Assembly (NCBI GenBank): GCA_902623185.1
Contig: CACNSW010000012.1
Span: forward strand, 1 to 46,953
Direction of reading: 5' to 3'
Length of the DNA stretch: 46,953 bases
Source: an uncultured SAR116 cluster alpha proteobacterium
GTDB taxonomy: Bacteria; Pseudomonadota; Alphaproteobacteria; Puniceispirillales; Puniceispirillaceae
The notes below the pieces were generated by a model, which made no database searches, was not told the origin of the DNA, and worked only from the letters and a program-made list of their open reading frames with translations. Shown here piece by piece: positions 36,652 to 46,953 of the stretch (position 1 is its first letter; every line of letters begins with the position of its first letter). A program made the position numbers and the translations under genes.

Positions 36652-39597
36652 TTATTCAGCAGCAGCGGTTTTATCACCTGGAGCCAGCCCTAGTGCAAAG
36701 GCAACCAGCTCCCGCTGTTCCCTTTTGTGACGTGTTAAAGATCCGGTGGCTGGAGAGGCCGCGGAAACACGCCCAGCATAGATTAGCCGTTGCTGCTTAG
36801 TGCCAACATCAGCCATTATGTCCTCAATGAAGTCACGTACCAACGTCCAAGCGCCCATATTTTTTGGCTCTTCTTGACACCATACGAATTTCGCTTTTGG
36901 AGTTGTAGCAATCACTTCATTGAGAGCCTTACTTGGAAAAGGATATAATTGTTCAAGCCGGATAATTTCGGTATCCCATTCACACTGCTCATCACGCTTT
37001 TCTTTAAGGTCGAAATAGATTTTGCCACTGCACATGACCACACGCTTCGCCTTACCATGGTCCACTTTAGTGCCGCGCTCATCAAAAACCCGGTGAAAAC
37101 TTGTTCCCGGCCCCATCTCTTCGATTTTGGAAACGCAGGCCTTGTGGCGCAACAGCGATTTTGGAGTCATCACGACTAACGGTTTTCGGAAATCTCGGCG
37201 GAGCTGCCTGCGCAGCACATGGAAATAATTGGAAGGAGTGGTGCAATTGACAACCTGCATATTATCTTCCGCGCATAGCTGCAGATATCTCTCCAATCGC
37301 GCCGACGAATGTTCTGGCCCTTGACCCTCATACCCATGCGGCAATAAAAGAACCAACGCGTTCATCCGCAGCCATTTCGCCTCACCAGAGGAAATAAACT
37401 GGTCGATAACAACCTGCGCACCATTTGCAAAATCACCAAACTGTGCTTCCCACATGACAAGCGCATTTGGCTCCGCCTGTGAGAATCCATATTCAAAGCC
37501 CATCACAGACGCCTCTGACAGGGGCGAGTCAATTACCTCAAAAGCGGCCTGATCTGGGTCAAGATGCATCAGCGGCGCATAACGTTCTTCAGTATTCTGA
37601 TCCACAAAAACAGCATGACGCTGGCTGAAAGTGCCTCGACAAGAATCTTGGCCAGACAACCGCACAACATCACCCTCAAGCAGAAGTGAACCAAAGGCTA
37701 GGTGTTCGGCAGTCGCCCAGTCTATATTAGAGCCCAGATCGATATTTTTAGACCGTGTCTTCAGAATTCTAGTCAATTTAGCATTGAGTGTCATATGGGC
37801 TGGTGGCGTTGTTATTGTCTTACCGATACGACGCAAAACATCGATATCAACAGCCGTTTCACCACGCCGCTCAACACCATGCGCTTTTCGCATTCCAGAC
37901 CAACTTCCTTCAAGCCAGTCAGCCTTGTTGGGTCGATAATTTGAACCAGCCTCAAATTCTTTATTCATAAAAGCCAGTCTATCATCAATGACTTTTTTAG
38001 CTTCTTTATGATCTAACACACCCTCATTTATAAGTTTGTCAGCGTAGATCTCTCTTGTGGATCGATGTGTCTCAATAGCCCTATACATTAAAGGCTGCGT
38101 AAAGGCTGGTTCATCTCCTTCGTTATGTCCAAATCGTCGATAGCAAAACATATCGATCACTACATCTGTTCTAAAAGCCTGTCGGAATTCAGTGGCAATA
38201 CGTGCAACGTGCACAACTGCTTCAGGGTCATCTCCATTCACATGGAAAATCGGTGCCATTACCATTTTCGCAACATCAGTTGGATATGGTGAAGAGCGCG
38301 AGTAGTGCGGGCTTGTAGTAAAGCCAATCTGGTTGTTGACGATAATATGAATTGTTCCACCCGTGCGATACCCGCGTAGGGCGGAGAAGGCAAAGGTTTC
38401 ACCAACAACACCCTGTCCGGCAAAGGCGGCATCACCATGAATTAAAATACCAAGAACCTTGGTTCGATCAGAATCCAGGCGTTGTAGTTGTTTTGCCCGC
38501 ACGCGGCCAACCACCACAGGATTCACTATCTCGAGATGTGACGGATTTGGCGCTAAACTAAGGTGCACTTGCTTTCCATCAAATTCCCGATCAGCTGAAG
38601 CGCCCATATGATACTTTACATCTCCAGAACCGCCAGCTTCCTCTGGATTGGAGGAATTTCCATAAAATTCAGAAATTATAGCCCTAAAAGGCTTGCTTAA
38701 GACATTGTGCAAAATATTGAGCCTGCCACGATGGGCCATCCCAAGAACAACCTCATCGAGGCCTATTTGACTACCACGTTTTAAAATTTGCTCTAACGCT
38801 GGAATAATGGCTTCACCACCATCAAGGCCAAAGCGCTTCGTGCCTGGAAACTTTCGGTGTAAAAACCTACCAAATTCGTCCGCATCAACAAGACGCTCAT
38901 AAATTGCCTTCTTACCTCGCAAAGTAAACTCAGTTTTGTTGCCGATCGCCTCAATACGCTCTTGGATCCAAGCTTTCTGAGCTGGGTCTTGTATATGCAT
39001 GAATTCTACACCAATGGTGCCACAATAGGTTTTGCGAAGCTGATCAACAATTTCTCGCAGCGTGGCAGTTTCTAGACCCAACACATAATTAATGAAAATA
39101 GGCCGATCCCAGTCAGTATTACAAAATCCATAGGATTGAGGATCAAGTTCTGGATGAAGAGGCTTATCTTCAAGCGACAAAGGGTCAAGATCGGCAATCA
39201 AATGGCCACGAATACGATAAGCTCGGATCATCATCACAGCCCGCAAGGAGTCCAACGTAGCCGCACGGATGTCTCCAGCATTCACATTTCGTCCTGCAAC
39301 ATGACCATCAGCCACAGCACGAATTGACTCCTCTGGGTCAATGGCACCAACAATACGACTTGCCGCGCGTCCCCAGCTTGGACCAGTTTCCAAAGGATCA
39401 GTTTCTGCAACGATCTCATCGAGATGTTCGAAATAGGCGGCCCAACTCTTGTCAACCGAATTTGGATTGCGCACCCACGCGGCTTTCATTTCCGCAATAA
39501 AAGTAGCATTGGCGCCCGACAGGAGACTATAATCCACTTCGGTGATTTTTGTATTACTGTGACTGCCTAAACTTGGAGTTTGAGAAGAGTCGTCCAT
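36652..39597 (-). CDS. sucA: 2-Oxoglutarate dehydrogenase E1 component
   Basis: This thiamine-diphosphate enzyme decarboxylates 2-oxoglutarate and succinylates the E2 lipoyl group. Length is 981 residues. The N-terminal E2-binding segment (LSGANATFIAEM) is followed by VVLGMAHRGRLN, GDAAFAGQGVVGE, IVNNQIGFTT in the cofactor site, RFGHNEGDEPAFTQP, and the C-terminal transketolase-like domains with LLLPHGYEGQGPEHSSARLER. It is the long OdhA-type E1 rather than a two-subunit branched-chain type. It follows sucD after 76 bp in the order sucC-sucD-sucA-sucB-lpdA. Confidence 0.98.
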   Translation of the reverse strand: MDDSSQTPSLGSHSNTKITEVDYSLLSGANATFIAEMKAAWVRNPNSVDKSWAAYFEHLDEIVAETDPLETGPSWGRAASRIVGAIDPEESIRAVADGHVAGRNVNAGDIRAATLDSLRAVMMIRAYRIRGHLIADLDPLSLEDKPLHPELDPQSYGFCNTDWDRPIFINYVLGLETATLREIVDQLRKTYCGTIGVEFMHIQDPAQKAWIQERIEAIGNKTEFTLRGKKAIYERLVDADEFGRFLHRKFPGTKRFGLDGGEAIIPALEQILKRGSQIGLDEVVLGMAHRGRLNILHNVLSKPFRAIISEFYGNSSNPEEAGGSGDVKYHMGASADREFDGKQVHLSLAPNPSHLEIVNPVVVGRVRAKQLQRLDSDRTKVLGILIHGDAAFAGQGVVGETFAFSALRGYRTGGTIHIIVNNQIGFTTSPHYSRSSPYPTDVAKMVMAPIFHVNGDDPEAVVHVARIATEFRQAFRTDVVIDMFCYRRFGHNEGDEPAFTQPLMYRAIETHRSTREIYADKLINEGVLDHKEAKKVIDDRLAFMNKEFEAGSNYRPNKADWLEGSWSGMRKAHGVERRGETAVDIDVLRRIGKTITTPPAHMTLNAKLTRILKTRSKNIDLGSNIDWATAEHLAFGSLLLEGDVVRLSGQDSCRGTFSQRHAVFVDQNTEERYAPLMHLDPDQAAFEVIDSPLSEASVMGFEYGFSQAEPNALVMWEAQFGDFANGAQVVIDQFISSGEAKWLRMNALVLLLPHGYEGQGPEHSSARLERYLQLCAEDNMQVVNCTTPSNYFHVLRRQLRRDFRKPLVVMTPKSLLRHKACVSKIEEMGPGTSFHRVFDERGTKVDHGKAKRVVMCSGKIYFDLKEKRDEQCEWDTEIIRLEQLYPFPSKALNEVIATTPKAKFVWCQEEPKNMGAWTLVRDFIEDIMADVGTKQQRLIYAGRVSAASPATGSLTRHKREQRELVAFALGLAPGDKTAAAE

Positions 39598-39673
39598 CAG
39601 AAGGTTTCCTTCACAGGATTACAGAGTTATCTAAGTGTATGCTCTATTGTGCCTTATTCAAGTTGTTTACGTC

Positions 39674-40558
39674 CTAACCACGAAAGTCTTCTATGGCTTT
39701 TGTTACAGCCTCGCCAAGTCCTGCAGGCGATGCCGCTATCACGAAACCTGACGCTTCCATTGCCGCAATTTTGTCAACCGCGGCACCGCTGCCACCACTG
39801 ACGATAGCACCAGCATGCCCCATCCGCCGACCCGGAGGCGCCGTACGGCCAGCAATGAAACCAGCAATGGGTTTTTTTACTATCTGACTTGAATAGAATG
39901 CAGCCGCCTCTTCCTCAGCCGAGCCGCCAATCTCACCAATCATTACGATTGCTTCAGTCTGGTCATCTCCAAGGAACATCTCCAGACAATCGATAAAATT
40001 GGTCCCATTCACCGGATCACCACCAATGCCGATACAAGTGGATTGACCAAGACCAGCCATTGTCGTCTGTGCAACTGCCTCATATGTCAGGGTCCCCGAG
40101 CGTGAAACAATACCAATCTTGCCAGCCTGATGAATGTGCCCGGGCATGATCCCGATCTTGCATTCACCCGGGGTAATGATGCCAGGGCAGTTGGGTCCAA
40201 TCAGACGGCTTTTACTGCCATCAAGAGCACGCTTCACCCGAACCATGTCTAACACCGGAATGCCCTCGGTGATACAGACAATCAGGGGCATTTCAGCGTC
40301 TATCGCCTCAAGTATCGAGTCAGCGGCAAATGGCGGCGGGACATAGATGACTGATGCATTTGCCTCAGTTTGCGCCTTGGCTTCGGCGACCGAATTGAAA
40401 ATCGGCAAATCAAGATGGGTTTGTCCACCTTTTCCAGGCGTCACTCCACCAACCATCTTGGTGCCATAGGCAGTTGCCTGTTTGGAATGAAAGCTACCTT
40501 GTGAGCCGGTTAGGCCCTGACAAATGACACGTGTCTGGCTATTAACGAGAACAGACAT
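39674..40558 (-). CDS. sucD: Succinyl-CoA synthetase alpha subunit
   Basis: The alpha subunit binds CoA and carries the phospho-histidine that forms during substrate-level phosphorylation. The CoA-binding fold shows [11 protein letters not shown] and [20 protein letters not shown]. The ligase signature is [12 protein letters not shown], and the catalytic His248 lies in [13 protein letters not shown], with [13 protein letters not shown] before it. Length is 294 residues, typical. It follows sucC after 12 bp, so both subunits are co-translated. Confidence 0.98.
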   Translation of the reverse strand: MSVLVNSQTRVICQGLTGSQGSFHSKQATAYGTKMVGGVTPGKGGQTHLDLPIFNSVAEAKAQTEANASVIYVPPPFAADSILEAIDAEMPLIVCITEGIPVLDMVRVKRALDGSKSRLIGPNCPGIITPGECKIGIMPGHIHQAGKIGIVSRSGTLTYEAVAQTTMAGLGQSTCIGIGGDPVNGTNFIDCLEMFLGDDQTEAIVMIGEIGGSAEEEAAAFYSSQIVKKPIAGFIAGRTAPPGRRMGHAGAIVSGGSGAAVDKIAAMEASGFVIAASPAGLGEAVTKAIEDFRG

Positions 40559-40570
40559 GGTTTTCCCCAG

Positions 40571-41731
40571 TTACCTGATAGCTGCGACAATTTTTGAAGC
40601 GGCATCGGCAAGATTTTCAGCTGGTATTATTGAAAGCCCAGACTTGGCCATAAGCTTTTTACCTTCCTCAACATTTGTACCCTCGAGCCGGACGACAAGC
40701 GGCTTGTCCAGGCCAATAGTCCTCACTGCTGAGACAACACCTTCAGCAATAATATCACACCGCATTATGCCACCAAAGATGTTGACTAAGATGCCCTTCA
40801 CGCTCTCATCCGAAAGAATAATCTTGAAGGCCTCCGTCACGCGTTCGGTTGTAGCACTCCCGCCCACATCAAGGAAATTCGCTGGTGAGGCACCATGCAA
40901 CTCAATAATATCCATTGTCGCCATGGCAAGACCCGCACCATTGACCATACAGCCAATCTCACCATCCAGCTTAATGTAATTAAGATCGAATTCGCTGGCA
41001 CGCAACTCCGCGGGATCCTCCTCATTAAGGTCACGCAACTTTGTCACATTAGGATGACGGTAAAGCGCATTATCATCAAAACTCATCTTCGCATCGAGCG
41101 CCAGCAAATTGCCATCTTTCGTAACTACGAGGGGATTAATTTCGATAAGTGAAGCATCAAGAGAAGTGAACGCCATGAAGATCCCATGTATAAAATTTGG
41201 CATCTGCTTGGCGGTACCACCAGTCAGACCAAGAATACCGGAAAGCCTACGCATGTGATGTGGTTGCAGGCCGGTGGCGGGGTCAATCGCTAGTGAGAGA
41301 ATTTTTTCTGGTTGACTGGCCGCAACTTCCTCAATATCCATGCCGCCCTCACTCGAGGCAATGATCGTAATCCTGCTTGTACAGCGATCAACAAGTATCG
41401 AGAGATAGAGTTCATAGGCAACGTTGCATCCATCTTCGATATATAGACACCGAACCACGCGCCCTTCAGAGCCAGTCTGATGCGTGACGAGCTTTTTACC
41501 AAGAATTTCAGTAGCTACTTCAGAAACCTCGTCAATTGATTTGACAACCTTCACACCTCCAGCTTTGCCCCGGCCACCAGCATGAATCTGCGCTTTAACG
41601 ACATAAACTGGACCGCTCAACTCTTTTGCTGCCATCACCGCCTCATCAACCGTGAAAGCGGCCTGTCCCCGTGGAACTGGAACACCGTATTCAGAAAGCA
41701 GAGCCTTTGCCTGATGTTCATGAACATTCAT
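40571..41731 (-). CDS. sucC: Succinyl-CoA synthetase beta subunit (ADP/GDP-forming)
   Basis: The beta subunit has the ATP-grasp domain that binds ADP or GDP and confers succinate specificity. It begins [22 protein letters not shown] and contains [38 protein letters not shown] with metal-binding residues, and the C-terminal [14 protein letters not shown] and [14 protein letters not shown]. The ATG at 41731 has a GGGGG motif about 10 bp upstream; the open frame above it is not conserved. Length is 386 residues, normal. It lies 48 bp after mdh. Confidence 0.98.
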   Translation of the reverse strand: MNVHEHQAKALLSEYGVPVPRGQAAFTVDEAVMAAKELSGPVYVVKAQIHAGGRGKAGGVKVVKSIDEVSEVATEILGKKLVTHQTGSEGRVVRCLYIEDGCNVAYELYLSILVDRCTSRITIIASSEGGMDIEEVAASQPEKILSLAIDPATGLQPHHMRRLSGILGLTGGTAKQMPNFIHGIFMAFTSLDASLIEINPLVVTKDGNLLALDAKMSFDDNALYRHPNVTKLRDLNEEDPAELRASEFDLNYIKLDGEIGCMVNGAGLAMATMDIIELHGASPANFLDVGGSATTERVTEAFKIILSDESVKGILVNIFGGIMRCDIIAEGVVSAVRTIGLDKPLVVRLEGTNVEEGKKLMAKSGLSIIPAENLADAASKIVAAIR

Positions 41732-41779
41732 TGAAACATATCCCCCAGAAGAAAAAGGCGGCAATTAGCCCACCGCCCG

Positions 41780-42796
<1,017 letters not shown>

Positions 42797-42868
42797 TTAA
42801 CGGCGTTGTTTACAAAATTATGCTCGTTGACACAAGAGCCAAGCCATGAAAAGCGGGGAAGGTATGTT

Positions 42869-43975
42869 TTAAATATCACTTTGAAACAACTTTCCACGAT
42901 TGGTCATTTCAACTAATCTTGATATGGTGCGGTCAAACTCAAACGAAAAATGATGGCCGCTATAAAGTGAGCCTATATCTGTTGCAGCAGAGACAATGAG
43001 AAAACGTGAGCGGTCATAGAGCGCGTCGACGAGCCACATGAAACGCCGCGCCGATGCCTCGTTCTCATCACATAACCTCGGAACGCTGCGCATCACGATA
43101 CCCGCATATTTTCCAGCAACGGCCAGATAATCGCGTGCAGCCAGCGGCACTTCGCAAAGTTCAGCAAAAGTAACCAGCGCAATATCGCCCGCACTTCTCT
43201 CAATCACAATATCGCGTCCAGCAACGCGCAAAATATCTGTGGTGGCTTCGGCAGATCCTCGCAGCGTGTCAAACACTTCCTCGAGCAATACCGTTGCATG
43301 ATTGTCATCAAGCGTGTACCAAGCCTGCATGCCTGCCAGCACCAACCCACGCCAGTCTTTCCCTTCGCCAATTTCAACTACATCACACTGTTTCTTAAGC
43401 AAGGCGATAAAGGGCAGAAACCGGTCCCTGTGCAACCCGCCCTTATACAGATCATCAGCATGCCGGTTGGAGGTAGCAACTACAGCGACGCCTTCATTAA
43501 AGATTGCCGTGAACAGGCGCGCGATAATCATCGCATCGGCAATGTCGCGGACCTCCATTTCATCAAAGCACAGTACCCGCCCTCTACTGGCCAGCTGCAT
43601 GCCGGCCTCTGCAATCGGGTCAGCTTTGCCCGCCTCACGAGCAGCATGAATAATATCCTGTGCCAAAACCATGAAATCATGAAAATGTAGGCGCCAGACA
43701 ACCGGACCATCGTTGCAACAAAGCAACGAGGCAAAAAACATATCCATCAACATCGTTTTACCACGGCCAACGCCACCGTGGATGTAAAGACCTTTCAGCG
43801 GGCTCGCACGGCGAATAATTCTTGTCACCAAGCCGCTTGATTGGCGCCCTATAATGGCAGCGCGCAATTGGTCAAGCTTCTTCGCGGTGGCCAATTGACC
43901 TGCATCTTCTTGCAAATCACCAACAGCGATTTTCTCTGCAAGAGCCTCGGTTGGTTTCAGGATTCGTTCAGCCAT
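42869..43975 (-). CDS. zapE: ZapE/AFG1-family cell division ATPase
   Basis: This AAA-type P-loop ATPase of the AFG1/ZapE family, in bacteria, associates with FtsZ late in constriction; in mitochondria it assists respiratory-complex quality control. Walker A GGVGRGKT lies at 67-74, Walker B VLCFDEMEV at 134-142, ATSNRHADDLY is the sensor-1 region, and the C-terminal DRSRFLIVSAATDIGSLY is a family signature. The ATG at 43975 (MAERILKPTEAL) gives 368 residues; a longer open frame exists but is not conserved-like. Lying between sdhB and mdh, it sits inside the TCA block, a common alphaproteobacterial arrangement. Confidence 0.92.
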   Translation of the reverse strand: MAERILKPTEALAEKIAVGDLQEDAGQLATAKKLDQLRAAIIGRQSSGLVTRIIRRASPLKGLYIHGGVGRGKTMLMDMFFASLLCCNDGPVVWRLHFHDFMVLAQDIIHAAREAGKADPIAEAGMQLASRGRVLCFDEMEVRDIADAMIIARLFTAIFNEGVAVVATSNRHADDLYKGGLHRDRFLPFIALLKKQCDVVEIGEGKDWRGLVLAGMQAWYTLDDNHATVLLEEVFDTLRGSAEATTDILRVAGRDIVIERSAGDIALVTFAELCEVPLAARDYLAVAGKYAGIVMRSVPRLCDENEASARRFMWLVDALYDRSRFLIVSAATDIGSLYSGHHFSFEFDRTISRLVEMTNRGKLFQSDI

Positions 43976-44051
43976 TTGCTTATTTCTGTGATATGCACTT
44001 GAGGCGTATAAAACCAGCAAATACGAGACCAGTCAAAATTGGCGCACCAAA

Positions 44052-44828
44052 TTATCGACTTGCAAGCTCTGATTTAATTTTGGCAATTGCCTTTCCCGGG
44101 TTCAGCCCCTTGGGGCAGGTTTTTGCACAATTCATAATGGTATGACAGCGATAGAGAGCAAAACTGTCATCAAGGGCATCTAGACGCTCGTTTGTATGAT
44201 CATCACGGCTGTCAGCGACCCAGCGGTAAGCCTGCAGCAGCACTGCCGGTCCAAGGTATTCATCGCTGTTCCACCAATAGCTTGGACAAGCGGTTGAACA
44301 GCTGAAACAAAGGACACATTCCCACAAGCCGTCCAACATTTCACGTTCCTCCGGGGATTGTCGTCGCTCCTCGCCTTCTGGCTCAGGCTTATCGGATTTC
44401 AGCCAGGGCTCAATTGATGTAAGCTGCCGATAAGCTTTACTGAGATCAGGTACGAGATCCTTGACCACCGGCATATGGGGCAAGGGGAAAATCTTCACAT
44501 CACCCTTCACCTCATCGATACTTTTCAGACAAGCCAGCGTGTTAGTACCGTCAATGTTCATCGAGCATGATCCGCAAATGCCCTCGCGGCACGAACGGCG
44601 GAAGGTCAAGCTGCTGTCTTGTTCACTCTTGATCTTTATTAAGGCATCCAGAACCATCGGGCCGCAATCATTGAGATCAATGTTAAAACTGTCAATTCGC
44701 GGATTGGCATCATCATCCGGGGACCAACGATAGATCTGGAAAGTTTTCACATTATTCGAACCAGGAGGCGCAGCATGCGACTCGCCCTTGGTAATTTTGG
44801 AATTTGCAGGAAGTGCGAATTCAGCCAT
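44052..44828 (-). CDS. sdhB: Succinate dehydrogenase iron-sulfur subunit
   Basis: SdhB relays electrons from FAD in SdhA to ubiquinone through three clusters. The [2Fe-2S] ligands are C80, C85, C88 and C100 ([10 protein letters not shown]...LAC). The [4Fe-4S] and [3Fe-4S] ligands lie in [12 protein letters not shown] (171-182) and [14 protein letters not shown] near 228. Length is 258 residues, normal for alphaproteobacteria. A gagg motif precedes the ATG. It follows sdhA after 20 bp. Residues 146-165 are unusually charged and probably a surface loop. Confidence 0.98.
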   Translation of the reverse strand: MAEFALPANSKITKGESHAAPPGSNNVKTFQIYRWSPDDDANPRIDSFNIDLNDCGPMVLDALIKIKSEQDSSLTFRRSCREGICGSCSMNIDGTNTLACLKSIDEVKGDVKIFPLPHMPVVKDLVPDLSKAYRQLTSIEPWLKSDKPEPEGEERRQSPEEREMLDGLWECVLCFSCSTACPSYWWNSDEYLGPAVLLQAYRWVADSRDDHTNERLDALDDSFALYRCHTIMNCAKTCPKGLNPGKAIAKIKSELASR

Positions 44829-44848
44829 TGATGCCTCACCGATTAACC

Positions 44849-46639
44849 CTAGTAAACACGAGGCGCCGGCGGTATTGGTGCCACATCATTACTGAGCGTA
44901 TTCATGATTACGTTACGGTACGAAATTTCAGATTTATTTGCCTCATTCAGACGCATTAGGGTATGTTTCATCCACTTCTCGTCGTCACGCTCAGGCCAGT
45001 CCTCATGTGCATGGGCGCCGCGTGACTCCTGACGCTGTTCGGCTGAACGAATAGTAACCAATGCCTGACCGACAAGGTTTTCTAGTTCTAGAGCCTCAAC
45101 GAGATCAGTGTTCCAGATCAAAGATTTGTCCTTAACCCCAATGTGCGCCATTTTATTAGCCACATTGTCCATATTCTGCACGCCATCAGAAAGGCTATCA
45201 CTGGATCTAAATACGGCGGCATGTCGCTGCATCACATGCTGCATTTCAAGACGGATCGCAGCGGCGCTTTCGCCGCCGCTGGCATTGCGCATCCTGTCAA
45301 AACGATTGAGTGCCTTTTCGGTTGCGGCCTTTGGTGCCACGCGCGCAGCAGCACCAGGCGTCACTAACTCCGCTGCCCTGTGCGCTGCAGCTCGGCCAAA
45401 CACCACAATATCAAGCAACGAGTTGGTGCCTAACCGGTTAGCGCCATGCACCGAGACGCAGGCGGCCTCTCCAATGGCCATCAATCCCGGAACAACAGTA
45501 TTCTCATCCCTTCTGCTCGGTGAGATTACCTCACCATGATAATTTGTAGGGATCCCACCCATATTGTAATGCACTGTCGGCAACACGGGAATTGGTTCAC
45601 GGGTCACATCAACGCCGCAGAAAATACGCGCCGTTTCGGTAATCCCAGGCAACCGCTGGTGGAGCGTATCGGCCTCAATATGCTCAAGATGCAGCATGAT
45701 ATGGTCCTTGTTCGGCCCCACACCTCTGCCTTCATTGATTTCTATTGTCATTGCCCGGCTGACAACATCTCGACTAGCAAGATCCTTGGCGGTTGGTGCA
45801 AAACGCTCCATGAACCGCTCACCCTCCGAATTTGTTAAGTAGCCGCCTTCGCCACGCGCGCCTTCGGTAATTAACACACCTGCTCCATAAACACCTGTTG
45901 GGTGGAACTGGACAAATTCCATATCCTGCAACGGTAGCCCTGCGCGGAGGGCCATAGCGTTACCATCGCCGGTACAGGTGTGCGCCGACGTACATGAAAA
46001 ATAAACCCTGCCATAACCGCCCGTTGCAAGAACCGTTTCCTGTCCCCAGAAACGATGCAATGTGCCATCTTCCATACAAAGAGCAATGATGCCGGCACAT
46101 TCGCCCTCGTCGTTCATCAGCAGATCAAGGGCAAAAAATTCGATATAAAAATGCGCATGATGCTTGAGACATTGCTGATAGAGCGTGTGCAAAATGGCAT
46201 GCCCTGTTCGGTCAGCCGCAGCACACGCTCGCCGCGCCATAGACTTGCCATAATCAAGTGTATGCCCACCAAAAGGCCGTTGATAAATTTTACCCTCGTC
46301 GGTGCGCGAGAATGGCACACCATAATTTTCCAGTTCAATCACCGATGGTATCGCGTTTCGGCACATATATTCAATGGCATCCTGATCACCGAGCCAGTCC
46401 GATCCCTTGACTGTGTCATACATGTGATACTGCCAGTTGTCTCCCTCACCCATATTGTTAAGTGCCGCGCCAATGCCGCCCTGCGCGGCTACCGTGTGCG
46501 AGCGGGTTGGAAACACCTTTGTGATGCAGGCAGTTTTCAGACCAGATGCAGCCATACCAAGCGTAGCGCGCAAACCAGCGCCGCCAGCACCAACAACAAC
46601 CACATCATAATTGTGATCAGTAATTTCGTATGAGGCCAT
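44849..46639 (-). CDS. sdhA: Succinate dehydrogenase flavoprotein subunit
   Basis: SdhA oxidises succinate to fumarate with covalently bound FAD. The FAD motif [11 protein letters not shown] is at 13-23, and the flavin-linked histidine is His48 in [33 protein letters not shown], the catalytic TEGARGEGG region, and [13 protein letters not shown] are present. Length is 596 residues from the ATG at 46639, which has a gaggg upstream; the frame open beyond it into sdhD is an artefact of overlap. It is adjacent to sdhD (17 bp) and sdhB (20 bp). Confidence 0.98.
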   Translation of the reverse strand: MASYEITDHNYDVVVVGAGGAGLRATLGMAASGLKTACITKVFPTRSHTVAAQGGIGAALNNMGEGDNWQYHMYDTVKGSDWLGDQDAIEYMCRNAIPSVIELENYGVPFSRTDEGKIYQRPFGGHTLDYGKSMARRACAAADRTGHAILHTLYQQCLKHHAHFYIEFFALDLLMNDEGECAGIIALCMEDGTLHRFWGQETVLATGGYGRVYFSCTSAHTCTGDGNAMALRAGLPLQDMEFVQFHPTGVYGAGVLITEGARGEGGYLTNSEGERFMERFAPTAKDLASRDVVSRAMTIEINEGRGVGPNKDHIMLHLEHIEADTLHQRLPGITETARIFCGVDVTREPIPVLPTVHYNMGGIPTNYHGEVISPSRRDENTVVPGLMAIGEAACVSVHGANRLGTNSLLDIVVFGRAAAHRAAELVTPGAAARVAPKAATEKALNRFDRMRNASGGESAAAIRLEMQHVMQRHAAVFRSSDSLSDGVQNMDNVANKMAHIGVKDKSLIWNTDLVEALELENLVGQALVTIRSAEQRQESRGAHAHEDWPERDDEKWMKHTLMRLNEANKSEISYRNVIMNTLSNDVAPIPPAPRVY

Positions 46640-46656
46640 GAACTTCGCTTTCCCTC

Positions 46657-46953
46657 TCAAAAAGCCGTTACGAAGAGAGACCATAGACATGCCATAGCAG
46701 AAACAAGGATCCCTCCCTTTGCAATGTAAATAAGTGTCCGGCGGCCTTTTTTCAAAGGCACATAGTCCTCGATGACAACTTCCAGCCCCAGCGATGCATG
46801 AAACAGGCCAACCAAAACAAGGCATACAAGACCCAGCGCATTTATCGGTGCCGCCACAAACCTCACGGCCTGATCATAATCAAACGTACCAAGCCGCGAG
46901 AGAGCAAAAATGAAATAGATCAAAACAAAAAAAAGGGCTAGAGCGCTGATTCG
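46657..46953 (-). CDS. sdhD: Succinate dehydrogenase membrane anchor SdhD (5' truncated by window edge)
   Basis: The frame is open to the right edge without a start codon of its own, so this is the 3' part of the gene, about 98 residues. Two and a half hydrophobic helices are visible: [28 protein letters not shown] and [16 protein letters not shown]. The conserved [15 protein letters not shown] segment holds the heme b histidine and the Asp-Tyr pair near the ubiquinone site. The family is normally about 115-130 residues, so only 20-30 are missing. sdhC presumably lies just beyond the edge. Confidence 0.92.
   Translation of the reverse strand, partial: RISALALFFVLIYFIFALSRLGTFDYDQAVRFVAAPINALGLVCLVLVGLFHASLGLEVVIEDYVPLKKGRRTLIYIAKGGILVSAMACLWSLFVTAF

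Overview
The window is a gene-dense stretch of an alphaproteobacterial chromosome made almost entirely of housekeeping genes. The evidence for the group is gene order and gene type: tlpA/argH/small lipoprotein/lysA, a five-gene F1 cluster (atpHAGDC) without F0 genes, priA next to atpH, transaldolase/DUF484/xerC, sdh-mdh-sucCDAB-lpdA as one block, a HIG1-domain protein, and an L21 with a long basic tail. The moderate base composition and compact layout fit a marine SAR116/Rhodospirillales-like lineage, but that placement is an inference. I see no tRNA, rRNA, CRISPR array, insertion sequence, phage gene or plasmid function.

Layout. 1-3.4 kb (+): 3' part of folD, a HIG1 membrane protein, corrinoid adenosyltransferase, etfB, etfA. 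3.5-7.6 kb: tlpA (-) divergent from argH, a tiny lipoprotein and lysA (+), then a zinc-ribbon membrane protein (-). 7.8-12.3 kb: a DUF218/YdcF protein (+) converging on a minus-strand run of HAD hydrolase, folB, methyltransferase, chorismate mutase and prephenate dehydrogenase. 12.3-14.1 kb: about 600 bp without genes, then an isolated enolase-superfamily enzyme. 14.2-24.0 kb (+): rplU, rpmA, obgE, proB, proA, nadD, rsfS, rlmH, gpmI, ctpA, rppH. 24.1-31.4 kb (-): atpC, atpD, atpG, atpA, atpH, priA. 31.5-33.9 kb (+): transaldolase, DUF484, xerC. 33.9-46.95 kb (-): lpdA, sucB, sucA, sucD, sucC, mdh, zapE, sdhB, sdhA and an sdhD running off the edge.

How they work together. The right third encodes the oxidative TCA segment from 2-oxoglutarate to succinyl-CoA, succinate, fumarate, and malate to oxaloacetate, together with the F1 motor of ATP synthase. 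Electron transfer flavoprotein and a HIG1 protein add respiratory input and supercomplex-type functions on the left. The middle block links ribosome assembly (L21, L27, ObgE, RsfS, RlmH) with proline and NAD synthesis and envelope maintenance.

Most notable is what is absent. Two conserved alphaproteobacterial neighbourhoods are intact at both ends but lack their middle genes: ftsE-ftsX between the zinc-ribbon gene and the YdcF gene, and envC (plus the divergent polysaccharide deacetylase) around ctpA. FtsEX and EnvC form one septal peptidoglycan-hydrolase activation system, so their joint absence suggests loss of the whole module. I found no clearly undescribed multigene system here.
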